DNA of 64,000 bases from Candidatus Zixiibacteriota bacterium (GTDB lineage: Bacteria > Zixibacteria > MSB-5A5 > GN15 > FEB-12): assembly GCA_022571985.1 (NCBI GenBank), contig JACZWU010000001.1, positions 343,501-407,500 on the forward strand, given 5' to 3'. Of the stretch, positions 1 to 8,967 are shown in pieces. Made by a program: the position numbers and the translations under genes. Numbering within the stretch: position 1 is the stretch's first letter; every line of letters starts with the position of its first letter. A model generated the notes under the pieces. That model was not told where the DNA came from and ran no database searches. It saw only the letters and a program-made list of their open reading frames with translations.

Positions 1-2299
1 TGAAATTATATCTGCGGCCGTCGATCGGACCTGAAATATCCCACAGAGAGTTATCATAGACCCAGCTGACGTAGTTTGTCAGCAGAAAAGTTTCGCGGCT
101 TTTGATTCCGAAGCGGAAGTCGCGCTTGGAATATCTGGCGGTGGTGGTAAAATCGACCCGGTGAAATTTCGACATCGGATAGCTGAAGAGCGAAAGTGCG
201 CCGACCTGCCTTTCAAAAAAGAAAAGGTCGAAGTCGTTATAATATTCGTTGTAGAGATGAAAAAAGCCGACGCCCCAGTTTAACTGATTTTTGCGGTTGA
301 TATAAGTTACACCGACATTAAATGATTGCAGCAGCTGATCTTTGGTTCGGGCAGTGTTACTCAGCAGAAAATGATAAGCATGATTTCCCAGCATATCGGA
401 TATAGCCACCTGCATCCCTCCCTGGGAACCATAGACCGGGTCAAATCCGATAGCGGACTGGGCGATATCAAAGGAGAAGTCGGTATCGTATTTTATCGAA
501 GTATTTGAGACTGCCCTCGATATTTTTTTGGGCTGCCAGCTGTTTTCTTTTGATGCCAGCGGCTGGGATATTTCTATTGGCTCAGGCGCTATTTCCATCT
601 GGTAAATTTGAAATGACATATCCTGGTAGCCGGTGTAGAATAGTTTGCTTTTATCGGGCGAAAGGCGCGGGTCGAATGCTCCCGTTACATAGGTTGACTG
701 CTGTGTCAGGGTGCCGTCGTTTGACAGCTTGAACAGGTTAAAAGTACCGCCGCGATCCGATGAAAAATAGAGACCGTCCTCGGCCGCTTCCGGCGACTGG
801 TCGCGAAAAGGACCGAAGGTCAGCTGCCTGATAGTCGATGTCGCCAGATCGTATTCAAAAATATTGAGCGCACCCGCCGGGCCATCAATAGCTCTGTCTG
901 AAGAAAATAAAATTGAACTGCCATCGAACGAAAAAGCCGGGTCGATGTCATAGTATATGTCCGCTATCAGTCTGTCGTAGGCGCCTGTTTCCAACTCGAG
1001 CAGATAAATATCTGAGATGCCGTCGGTGCCCATGCCTGTAAATACTATTCTCGTGCCGTCGGGTGAGAATCTGGGAGAACGAGCGGCCGCCAGAGAATCA
1101 AATTCAAAGCGGCGGACAACTTTACTTTTGTGAATATCATAAAGGTAAATGACATCTTTTTCTTTTGATTTTGATGAAAAAACTATCAGCCCTGAATTAT
1201 TGGCGTCGATTCCCGAACGAAGCAGATGCAATGATTCAAAATCCGAAGAGCGCTCTCCTTTGATGAGGGTCTTGATCTTTCGCTTTGGTCCGTCAAGCGA
1301 CAACAGATAAAGCCCCGAATAGCCGAGCTTGTTGGCTTTGAAAACAAGATAATCTTTTTCTGTATCATCTCTAGTCAGCCGGATGGGAACACCTTTGACT
1401 GCGAAGCCATCTCTGACAACTCGCCTGGAGTCCATCTTGGGCAGCCCCAGCTCTGCTATCTGCGGAAAATATTTTTTCTTCAGGGAATACTCCCACTTCT
1501 TCGAGAGCGTGGCCAGATTATCCCCGAGTGTTATCTGAACTACCTGATCAAAAGTTTTGCCTTTGTACCAGTTATCAAAAATACGAGCAAGTTTATCTTC
1601 GCCGTAGGCGGAGTCTATAAACTGGCAGATAGATTCACCCAGCTTATACATAAAGAATGTGCCTTGCACCCGCCACAACTGGGGAATAGAAAACAGTCTG
1701 CCGCCTACCACCATATCTTTGACTATCATGTCAGCCTCGGTATCCCATTTTTTCGACCAGAACTCGGCTAAGCCTTCGGTGAACCAGAGCGGCGGCCTGG
1801 CTACGCGTCTCGATGTCTGCCGGTTGTAGGCGGCATCAAGCAGGTCCAGCGTAAAGACATGCACTAACTCGTGTCTGATGACATGGTCAAAATCGTGGTA
1901 AGAACCGTGGAAAGGCAGCACTACCCTGCCTTTGATAAATTCCGTAAATCCGGCTACACCTTCGGGGAGAATTCCGGGCACTATGTTTGTCTGCGAAAAA
2001 TAGTTGGGTGACGAATAAATAATAAACGGCGTCTTATGCTTCAGTTCATGATTGAATCTGATTGCTAATTCGCGGTAGGAGTCTTCTGCAATCTGAGCGG
2101 CAATCTGGGCGATTTCGTGTTCGTCTGTATAAAAGTAAATCCTGAAATGCTCGGTAGTCATTATTTGCCAGTCAAAATCAGTATACTGGACCTTGTTTTT
2201 GCCGAAGTAGAATTGTGCTAAGACAGCGGAAGGACAAAATGATATAGCTGTGATCAGAGCCAGAATCAGAGTCAGAAATTTGAGTTTTAATTTGCACAT
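1..2299 (-). CDS. Secreted peptidase MA-like metalloprotease + TolB/PD40 beta-propeller + C-terminal beta-barrel (partial, runs off window start)
   Basis: Manual translation from ATG at 2299: MCKLKLKFLTLILALITAISFCPSAVLAQ signal peptide, HELVH...WFTEGLAEF gluzincin motif, repeated SPRFSPDGTRIVF / DPAFSFDGSSILFSSDR PD40 repeats, aromatic-rich barrel-like C-terminus. Absent from the ORF track because it has no stop in the window. Confidence 0.85.
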   Translation of the reverse strand, partial: MCKLKLKFLTLILALITAISFCPSAVLAQFYFGKNKVQYTDFDWQIMTTEHFRIYFYTDEHEIAQIAAQIAEDSYRELAIRFNHELKHKTPFIIYSSPNYFSQTNIVPGILPEGVAGFTEFIKGRVVLPFHGSYHDFDHVIRHELVHVFTLDLLDAAYNRQTSRRVARPPLWFTEGLAEFWSKKWDTEADMIVKDMVVGGRLFSIPQLWRVQGTFFMYKLGESICQFIDSAYGEDKLARIFDNWYKGKTFDQVVQITLGDNLATLSKKWEYSLKKKYFPQIAELGLPKMDSRRVVRDGFAVKGVPIRLTRDDTEKDYLVFKANKLGYSGLYLLSLDGPKRKIKTLIKGERSSDFESLHLLRSGIDANNSGLIVFSSKSKEKDVIYLYDIHKSKVVRRFEFDSLAAARSPRFSPDGTRIVFTGMGTDGISDIYLLELETGAYDRLIADIYYDIDPAFSFDGSSILFSSDRAIDGPAGALNIFEYDLATSTIRQLTFGPFRDQSPEAAEDGLYFSSDRGGTFNLFKLSNDGTLTQQSTYVTGAFDPRLSPDKSKLFYTGYQDMSFQIYQMEIAPEPIEISQPLASKENSWQPKKISRAVSNTSIKYDTDFSFDIAQSAIGFDPVYGSQGGMQVAISDMLGNHAYHFLLSNTARTKDQLLQSFNVGVTYINRKNQLNWGVGFFHLYNEYYNDFDLFFFERQVGALSLFSYPMSKFHRVDFTTTARYSKRDFRFGIKSRETFLLTNYVSWVYDNSLWDISGPIDGRRYNF

Positions 2300-2470
2300 A
2301 TCGTTATTTATCCGGCGGCGGTAAAGATAATGCTATAACGCTCTCTTATAGCTATAGGTTTCGACATTAGCAACCGCCAGAAGCCTTTGCCGGACTGCAT
2401 ATAATTTATAATCGACCTTTTTCTAACAGATTAAACCAGCCCATGCTGATAGCTATAACTTACCAAAAAA

Positions 2471-4060
2471 TCATTTATGAACATACTTATTTTCCAGAGT
2501 TTCAACCCTGGCCACAGCCGCCAAGAGGTTGTCGCATAGTAAGTTACCAAGCCCTTCCTGGTCCTGCGGCAGTTTCCTGCTATTCTCCCGGCCCTGACCT
2601 GTCAAGACCAGAAAATGACCCGCTCCGATTACCCGGCCAAGATTGAGATCGTCCAGTTTATCACCAATAACGTAAGATTTGCGCAGGTCAATATTATGCT
2701 CCAGAGCGGCCTTCTCTGCCATGCCACCGGCCGGTTTTCTACAATCACAGCTAAACGAGTATTCTGCTACCGCTCCGCCGGGATAGTGTGGGCAATATTC
2801 GATGGCATCGATTTTGATATTTTGCTCTGCCAGTTTTTGCTCTAAAGCAGCATTGAATTTTTTCATCTTATCAATGCCAAAGTATCCCCGGGCCACACCT
2901 GACTGGTTGGTGACGATTATTAATTTAAATCCTAACTCCTGAGCCTTTTTAAGAGCTTCAATCGAGCCGTTTTCAAATTCAATGTTGGCCGGGTCCGAAT
3001 CAAAGGGCTTATCTACTATAACAGTACCGTCGCGGTCAACGAACAGAGCTTTGGTCATCTTCAAACGCATTGCAATCAGCCTGCCTGCTTTTTTAATGAC
3101 CTCCGGCGGTTCAATCTGAGTAAAACAGTATTGTTCTTTTTGGAAGCAGGCCTTATCGCCATGCAAAGAACAGGGACGGCAGGAAACATCAGCTTGAATA
3201 ATTTCATCAAGCAGCCCCCTTGGCTCGAAGCCCAGCGCCGGATGGGTCGGACCAAAAATTGAAATCACCGGCGTTCCGACTGCCGAAGAAAGATGAGCGA
3301 TGCCTGAATCATTGGCGATTGTAATAGTCGCTTCGGAAATTATTGAAGCCAGCTCTGCTATCGGATGATTGCTTAACAAGCTAAGCTTGTCTTCGGGGAT
3401 TTGTTCTTTGAGACTGGCCGGAGTTTCGTCTTTCTCGGTGGCAGCCCAGATGATTTTTGCCTGATGGGAATGGTGAAGTTTAACGGCAACCTCGGCGAAT
3501 TTCTCAACCGGCCATTGTTTGTTTTTAAAAGCGGCACCGGCAGCAATTACAACCGTGGGATGCTCGGCTGCGATTATTCCCTTGATTTCTTGAAAAACCG
3601 GCCGGCGGGCAGGCGCTGCCAGACCGAGCTCTAGCAGGCAATCGTTATACTTGTCTATTGAATGGGTATGGGTATTGCCGTTTGTTGCGGTGAAATCTTT
3701 GAACCGTACAATACGCTGTCTGGCGCTGCGATTTCTGGGGTAAACAACTTTTTGTCCGGCAGTCAGAACTGTTCTGGCCAGTGATGACCTGAAATTGCCG
3801 TGCAAATCTACTATGATATCGAAGTTCTGCTGCTCCAGATATTTCAGGAGCAATAATTGTTCTGTAAACTTTCCTGATTCCGGCAGCAGCGCAATTTCAT
3901 CGACGGTGCCAAACATTTTTACTATCTGCCGGTACTTAGGTTTGGTCAGAAAAGTTATATGACTCTGCGGATATCCGATTTTCAGATTGAGGACTGTCGG
4001 GGAGGATAGAATGATGTCGCCCAGCGAACTGAAACGAATTACTAAAATTTTTCGGTTCAT
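2471..4060 (-). CDS. Fusion: glycosyltransferase family 9 (ADP-heptose:LPS heptosyltransferase-like) + D-glycero-D-manno-heptose 1,7-bisphosphatase (GmhB-like HAD)
   Basis: N-term MNRKILVIRFSSLGDIILSSPTVLNLK and ANDSGIAHLSSAVGTPVISIFGPTHP (GT9); C-term ALFVDRDGTVIVDKPF...LIIVTNQSGVARGYF...CDCRKPAGGM (GmhB). Confidence 0.88.
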   Translation of the reverse strand: MNRKILVIRFSSLGDIILSSPTVLNLKIGYPQSHITFLTKPKYRQIVKMFGTVDEIALLPESGKFTEQLLLLKYLEQQNFDIIVDLHGNFRSSLARTVLTAGQKVVYPRNRSARQRIVRFKDFTATNGNTHTHSIDKYNDCLLELGLAAPARRPVFQEIKGIIAAEHPTVVIAAGAAFKNKQWPVEKFAEVAVKLHHSHQAKIIWAATEKDETPASLKEQIPEDKLSLLSNHPIAELASIISEATITIANDSGIAHLSSAVGTPVISIFGPTHPALGFEPRGLLDEIIQADVSCRPCSLHGDKACFQKEQYCFTQIEPPEVIKKAGRLIAMRLKMTKALFVDRDGTVIVDKPFDSDPANIEFENGSIEALKKAQELGFKLIIVTNQSGVARGYFGIDKMKKFNAALEQKLAEQNIKIDAIEYCPHYPGGAVAEYSFSCDCRKPAGGMAEKAALEHNIDLRKSYVIGDKLDDLNLGRVIGAGHFLVLTGQGRENSRKLPQDQEGLGNLLCDNLLAAVARVETLENKYVHK

Positions 4061-4834
4061 TTAGGAGAAAAGATACCAGCCTGAGGCACCGGCAGCAAAG
4101 CAATAATAGGCAAAATATTGGAATCGTCCTTTTCTGATAATTGACAGCAGCAGACGAATAGCTGCCAGAGAAGAAACAAAAGCCACCATAGCGCCGGCCA
4201 GATAAGCCAGCATCATATCAGAGTCACTGGCCAGTATATCGTCAAACTTAAAGATAGTCGCTCCGATAATTGCCGGAATCGCCAGCAGAAAAGAAAATTC
4301 TGCCGCTTTGGATGGCTCGATTTTAAGCAGCATGCCAATTGCAATAGTTGAACCTGAACGAGAGATTCCCGGCAAAATAGCCAGCGACTGTGCCAGGCCT
4401 ATCAAAATGGCTCGTTTGCCGTCGACCTCTTGACTGCCGGTATTGGTCAGCCTTGTCGAAAGAAGAATAAAGCCTGTTACAATCAGCATTGACGAAGTAA
4501 AGAGAGCCGACGAAAAAACAGAATCGATAAAACTCTCAAAAAAAACTCCTGCCATAGCAGCCGGCACAGTGGCCATTGCCAGAAAAAGAATCTCTTTTTT
4601 GTGGCTGACTTTATCTTTCGAAAAAAGTGACAAGGTCAGTGACCAGAGTTTACTCCGAAAATAAATGAAAATAGCCAGCAGTGAGCCTAAGTGTACTAAA
4701 ATTTCGAAAGTTACTCCTTCGGAATTAACACCGAGAAGTTCCTGAGCCAGGACTAAGTGTCCGGACGAAGATATCGGCAGAAACTCTGTCAGCCCCTGTA
4801 GTAGCCCCAGTATTATAGCGTCAAGATATGACAT
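4061..4834 (-). CDS. uppP: Undecaprenyl-diphosphatase
   Basis: MSYLDAIILGLLQGLTEFLPISSSGHLVLAQ and LPGISRSGSTIAIGMLL are UppP/BacA signatures. ORF-track start at 4870 lies in an upstream hairpin; ATG at 4834 preferred. Confidence 0.93.
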   Translation of the reverse strand: MSYLDAIILGLLQGLTEFLPISSSGHLVLAQELLGVNSEGVTFEILVHLGSLLAIFIYFRSKLWSLTLSLFSKDKVSHKKEILFLAMATVPAAMAGVFFESFIDSVFSSALFTSSMLIVTGFILLSTRLTNTGSQEVDGKRAILIGLAQSLAILPGISRSGSTIAIGMLLKIEPSKAAEFSFLLAIPAIIGATIFKFDDILASDSDMMLAYLAGAMVAFVSSLAAIRLLLSIIRKGRFQYFAYYCFAAGASGWYLFS

Positions 4835-4860
4835 AAAAAAGCCCCGCTTAGCGGCGGGGC
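4835..4860 (-). terminator. Intrinsic terminator of the upstream OM-protein gene, abutting the uppP start codon
   Basis: Minus strand GCCCCGCCGCTAAGCGGGGC followed by TTTTTT then ATG. Confidence 0.8.
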
Positions 4861-4885
4861 CTTGGTGCAAAAATTATTGTCAAAA

Positions 4886-5611
4886 TTACATTACCTTAAA
4901 ATCTACTCCGATAAACAGGCCGTCGTTGCCGTCCATCTGGAATTCGCCATAAATATTCATAGTATTGGTAAACTGGTAAGAAACTCCGCTATTAAAACCA
5001 ATCTCAATATCTGAACTGGAATTTTTGACGCTGTTGACAGAAAAATTCGTGTTTTCCATTCTTACATTAAAACGAGCATAAGGCGTAATCATTTTGCCGC
5101 CACTGGTCACGAACGAATGAGAGCCCAGCAAAAATCCGCCAAATTGAAAAATTGATACGCTGGATTTGTTCTGGACACCTCCCAATATGAAATCATTATC
5201 GAATGACAGATATTCGGTCATGATTCCGATAGAAAGGTCGAAAGGTTTCTGGTTGGCCTTCCTGGTCAAATCAGCTTTTCTGTTCTTATTGCCTCTACCA
5301 GCCATGGAACTGGCTACTGACCAGACTTGCCAGCGGATTTCACCGCCAAGTGAAATGGCCATATCCGAATTGTTGGCATCGGCAAAACCAAGTTTCATAC
5401 GGACGGTAGTGAATTTTGACATACCGTAGTCAAATGTTCCGACAAACGAAGTGATGTCAGCCAATCCCAGAGTAATGGCGCCATTGGCATTCCCCTGGCC
5501 TAAAGCAACAGCTGTGCTCTGGGTGCCAAAGACAGAGCCGCCAGCGGCCGCTACTGGCTGGGCTGAAAGTGCCAGAGCCAGCATTGCTACTGTTAACATA
5601 ATTTTTTTCAT
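4886..5611 (-). CDS. Secreted outer-membrane beta-barrel-like protein
   Basis: Signal peptide MKKIMLTVAMLALALSAQPVAAAGG; alternating amphipathic strands; no specific family recognised. Confidence 0.6.
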   Translation of the reverse strand: MKKIMLTVAMLALALSAQPVAAAGGSVFGTQSTAVALGQGNANGAITLGLADITSFVGTFDYGMSKFTTVRMKLGFADANNSDMAISLGGEIRWQVWSVASSMAGRGNKNRKADLTRKANQKPFDLSIGIMTEYLSFDNDFILGGVQNKSSVSIFQFGGFLLGSHSFVTSGGKMITPYARFNVRMENTNFSVNSVKNSSSDIEIGFNSGVSYQFTNTMNIYGEFQMDGNDGLFIGVDFKVM

Positions 5612-5862
5612 TTCAAAATCCCTTCTTTCTTCTTCTAAATTGCTAAGTTAACAACTTCTCTTTATAAACAGCAATCAACTAAAAACCTATTCTGGCTATT
5701 TCTTCTTGACTTATAGGGATAATTATCGATTGTTTTAGCCCGTTGTGCCCTAATAATTAGCAAAAGAAGCCACCTTTGATACTAAGTAATTATCGGCTCA
5801 AACTACAGGTATCTTAGAGTTTAAAGTATATTTGAGCATTTCAAGCACGGAGAGGTCGGTTT

Positions 5863-7239
5863 ATGAGCAGTAATGAGATTATTGAAAGCAGCCAGGGAAG
5901 CTCCAGGGGTAGAGCACATTGGTCATCAAGAATAGGATTTGTGCTGGCTGCGGCCGGTTCTGCCATCGGATTAGGAAATATCTGGAAATTCCCTTATATC
6001 ACCGGAGAATTCGGCGGCGGAGCTTTTGTACTAGTCTATCTTGGCTGCGTTTTGCTGCTGGGGCTGCCTTTGATGGTGGCCGAGCTTATGATCGGACGCA
6101 GGGCTCAGACAAACCCCGTAGGAGCCTTTCAGGTTTTACACAGGCAAGGAAGTCTCTGGCAGACAGCTGGCTGGCTGGGAGTAGCCTCCGGCTTTCTAAT
6201 CCTCTCATTTTACAGCGTAATAGCCGGCTGGGCCATAGCCTACGTTTTTAAGTCTCTGGCAGGATTTTCCGGCACAGCTGAACAAATACAGGGTCAGTTT
6301 GTAGCGCTGGTTACCGATCCGGTACAATCGATTTTCTGGCACACCCTGTTTATGGGTTTGACCATTGCTATTGTAGCCGGCGGTATAAAAAATGGAATTG
6401 AGCGCTGGTCGAAAATTCTGATGCCAACTCTGTTTGTCCTTTTGACAGGCTTGATGTTTTACGGTCTCTTCGGAACCAGCGGCGGCTGGCAGGCGGTTTC
6501 ATTTTTGTTCAACCCGGATTTTTCAAAACTAACCGCTACTGGTTTTCTCTCAGCATTGGGGCATGCCTTTTTCACGCTTTCGCTGGGCATGGGCGCCATG
6601 ATTACCTACGGCAGTTATATGGGACGCGGAGCCAATATAGTAAGAGACGCTATTACTATTTCTATTCTGGATACTGTCATTGCTCTCATGGCCGGCATTG
6701 CAATTTTTTCGCTGGTCTTTCATTATGGCATGGAACCGGGGCAGTCGGTCGGTTTGATTTTCAAAACTCTGCCAGTTTTATTTAAAGAAACCGGGCGCTT
6801 GATATCAGTACCGTTTTTTGTACTGCTTACTTTTGCCGCTTTAACTTCGGCGATTAGCTTGCTTGAGGTGGTTGTTTCCTATTTCGTCGACCAGTTAGGC
6901 TGGAGAAGAATTAAAGCTACAATCATCATGGGAACTGTGACTTACCTGATAGGAATTCTTTCGGCTGTAGTTTCATGGCAGGTTTCTTTCAGAGGAGAGC
7001 AGCAAGGTTTTCTGGACATTTTTGACTATCTGACTACCAATTACATGCTGCCCATAGGTGGTGTCCTGACCTGTCTGTTCGTCGCCTGGGTCATGAAAGA
7101 AAAGGAAGTACAGGAAGAATTTGGTTCAGCGGGAATCGCTTACAAAGGAATGAGAATTTTGCTCGGTTATGTAACACCGGTGGCAGTACTGCTGGTATTG
7201 CTTCACGGCTTAGAGCTATTGCCGTTTGTCAGCTACTAA
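5863..7239 (+). CDS. Sodium-dependent transporter, neurotransmitter:sodium symporter (SNF) family
   Basis: WSSRIGFVLAAAGSAIGLGNIWKFPYITGEFGGGAFVLVYL is the SNF TM1 signature; multiple TM segments. Confidence 0.95.
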   Translation: MSSNEIIESSQGSSRGRAHWSSRIGFVLAAAGSAIGLGNIWKFPYITGEFGGGAFVLVYLGCVLLLGLPLMVAELMIGRRAQTNPVGAFQVLHRQGSLWQTAGWLGVASGFLILSFYSVIAGWAIAYVFKSLAGFSGTAEQIQGQFVALVTDPVQSIFWHTLFMGLTIAIVAGGIKNGIERWSKILMPTLFVLLTGLMFYGLFGTSGGWQAVSFLFNPDFSKLTATGFLSALGHAFFTLSLGMGAMITYGSYMGRGANIVRDAITISILDTVIALMAGIAIFSLVFHYGMEPGQSVGLIFKTLPVLFKETGRLISVPFFVLLTFAALTSAISLLEVVVSYFVDQLGWRRIKATIIMGTVTYLIGILSAVVSWQVSFRGEQQGFLDIFDYLTTNYMLPIGGVLTCLFVAWVMKEKEVQEEFGSAGIAYKGMRILLGYVTPVAVLLVLLHGLELLPFVSY

Positions 7240-7254
7240 TGAAATGACAGGGAA

Positions 7255-8688
7255 TTAGTAAAGATCGTAACGGGAGATTCTGTCTCTGAGTGTATTGCGG
7301 GAAATACCGAGCGACTCAGATGTCTTAACCTGATTGCCGTTAAAAAGCTTGAGGCATGACGATATGATAGCGCGTTCGAAAGCTGATTCAAGAAACTGAT
7401 ATATCTGTCCCGGCGAATTTAAGATTAACTTGGGCATGACCGGCTCGATAATATTCTTGAATGAATCGGTGTAATCACTTTTTATTTCAGAATTTTTCTT
7501 GCCGTTGGTGACATTCCTCTCAGTATAAGCAGGGAAATCATCAAGAGTCAGTATATCGCTGCGAGCCATCATGACTGCACTCTGTATATTGTTTTCCAGT
7601 TCGCGGACGTTGCCCGGCCAGTCATAGCCCGATAGATACTGCATTGCTTCTTTAGAAATCCTTTTGGGATTATCTGATTCTTTGACCGAATACTTACCTA
7701 AAAAATAATCAACTAAAAGCGGAATATCGTTGCGCCTGTCGCGCAGAGGCGGAATGTAAATAGAAGCTACTTTGAGCTTGTAAAATAGATCTACTCTAAA
7801 CGACCCTTCTTTCATGGCTTCCACCAGCGAACCGGTTGAGGAAACAATCAGACGGGTATCGACGTCAATACTTTCTTCTCCTCCGACACGTTCAAACTTG
7901 CCTTCCTGAAGAACGCGCAAAAGTTTTGACTGTGTCAGCATCGAAGCCTTGCCTATATCTGCCAAGAAGAGAGTGCCTTGATTGGCCTGTTCAATTTTAC
8001 CAATTCTCTTATAATAGGCGCCGGTAAAAGCTCCCTTTTCATGACCAAAAAGCTCAGATTCCAGAAGAGATTCCGGCATCGCAGCACAGTTAATAGCCAG
8101 GAACTGATTCGAACTCAGCAGAGAATTTCGGTGGATCGCTCTGGCTACCAGCTCTTTGCCTGTGCCCTGCTCCCCTACTATAAGTACCGGGACATTGCTT
8201 CTGGAAAGCTGGCCGACCATCTTGGCAATTTCCACGATTTCAGGAGCTTTACCAATCATTTCCCCAACTTCACCAGAAGAAATCTGATTAGCGTGGGAAA
8301 CTGGCGGGGCTTCGGCCGGCTGTGCGCTCAGGCCGCAGGCTCTGTTGACTGTGGCCACCAGCTTCTCTAATTCGAAAGGCTTAGTCAGATATTCAAAGGC
8401 GCCTTCGCGAATTGCCTGTATGGCATTTTCAGTAGAAACGAAACCGCTGATAACTATGACCGGGACAGTTTTGTTTACTTTCTTAATTTCCTTTAAGACT
8501 TCCAGACCGGACATCGTTGGCAAATTCACATCAAGCATGATCAGGTCATACTTTGAATTGCCAGCTACGATTTTTTTGACTTCGCTGCCATCTTCAAGAA
8601 AATCAAAATTGAAATCCTGAGCATCGAACAGATTAGCCAAAGAACGAGAAAGATTTTTGTCGTCGTCTACTAATAGTATCTTTTTCAT
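7255..8688 (-). CDS. NtrC-family sigma54-dependent response regulator (receiver + AAA+ + Fis HTH) with atypical ATPase motifs
   Basis: KKILLVDDDKN, DLIMLDVNLPTMSG receiver; GAFTGA loop; C-term NQVKTSESLGISRNTLRDRISRY Fis-type HTH. Confidence 0.92.
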   Translation of the reverse strand: MKKILLVDDDKNLSRSLANLFDAQDFNFDFLEDGSEVKKIVAGNSKYDLIMLDVNLPTMSGLEVLKEIKKVNKTVPVIVISGFVSTENAIQAIREGAFEYLTKPFELEKLVATVNRACGLSAQPAEAPPVSHANQISSGEVGEMIGKAPEIVEIAKMVGQLSRSNVPVLIVGEQGTGKELVARAIHRNSLLSSNQFLAINCAAMPESLLESELFGHEKGAFTGAYYKRIGKIEQANQGTLFLADIGKASMLTQSKLLRVLQEGKFERVGGEESIDVDTRLIVSSTGSLVEAMKEGSFRVDLFYKLKVASIYIPPLRDRRNDIPLLVDYFLGKYSVKESDNPKRISKEAMQYLSGYDWPGNVRELENNIQSAVMMARSDILTLDDFPAYTERNVTNGKKNSEIKSDYTDSFKNIIEPVMPKLILNSPGQIYQFLESAFERAIISSCLKLFNGNQVKTSESLGISRNTLRDRISRYDLY

Positions 8689-8967
8689 ATTACCGATTTT
8701 TAATTATATTACGTATTGATTTATGTCGGTGAAAATGGCAGTTTGTTAAGAGCCGAAGCGCATAATAAATGAGTTATTTCAGCTATGAAACGCGGCTGCG
8801 CAAAGTTGAATTCTTTTGCAGTTGTAAAACAAAAAAACGAAACAGTAAAAGAAAAAACTTCAGCAAATGTTTCAAAATGAAATGAACAAATCGAGTTCCG
8901 CCCATAGCGGATGACTGGCATTTTTGTACTGTTAGAATTTAAGTCGAAAGAAGAAAAAAGTTGAAAA

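Noticed and set aside
326-732. Short plus-strand ORFs over the left edge
   Set aside because: Antisense to the well-supported peptidase/TolB/barrel frame; no recognisable domains.
5919-6251. 110-aa plus ORF inside the SNF transporter gene
   Set aside because: Out-of-frame shadow of a strongly conserved transporter.
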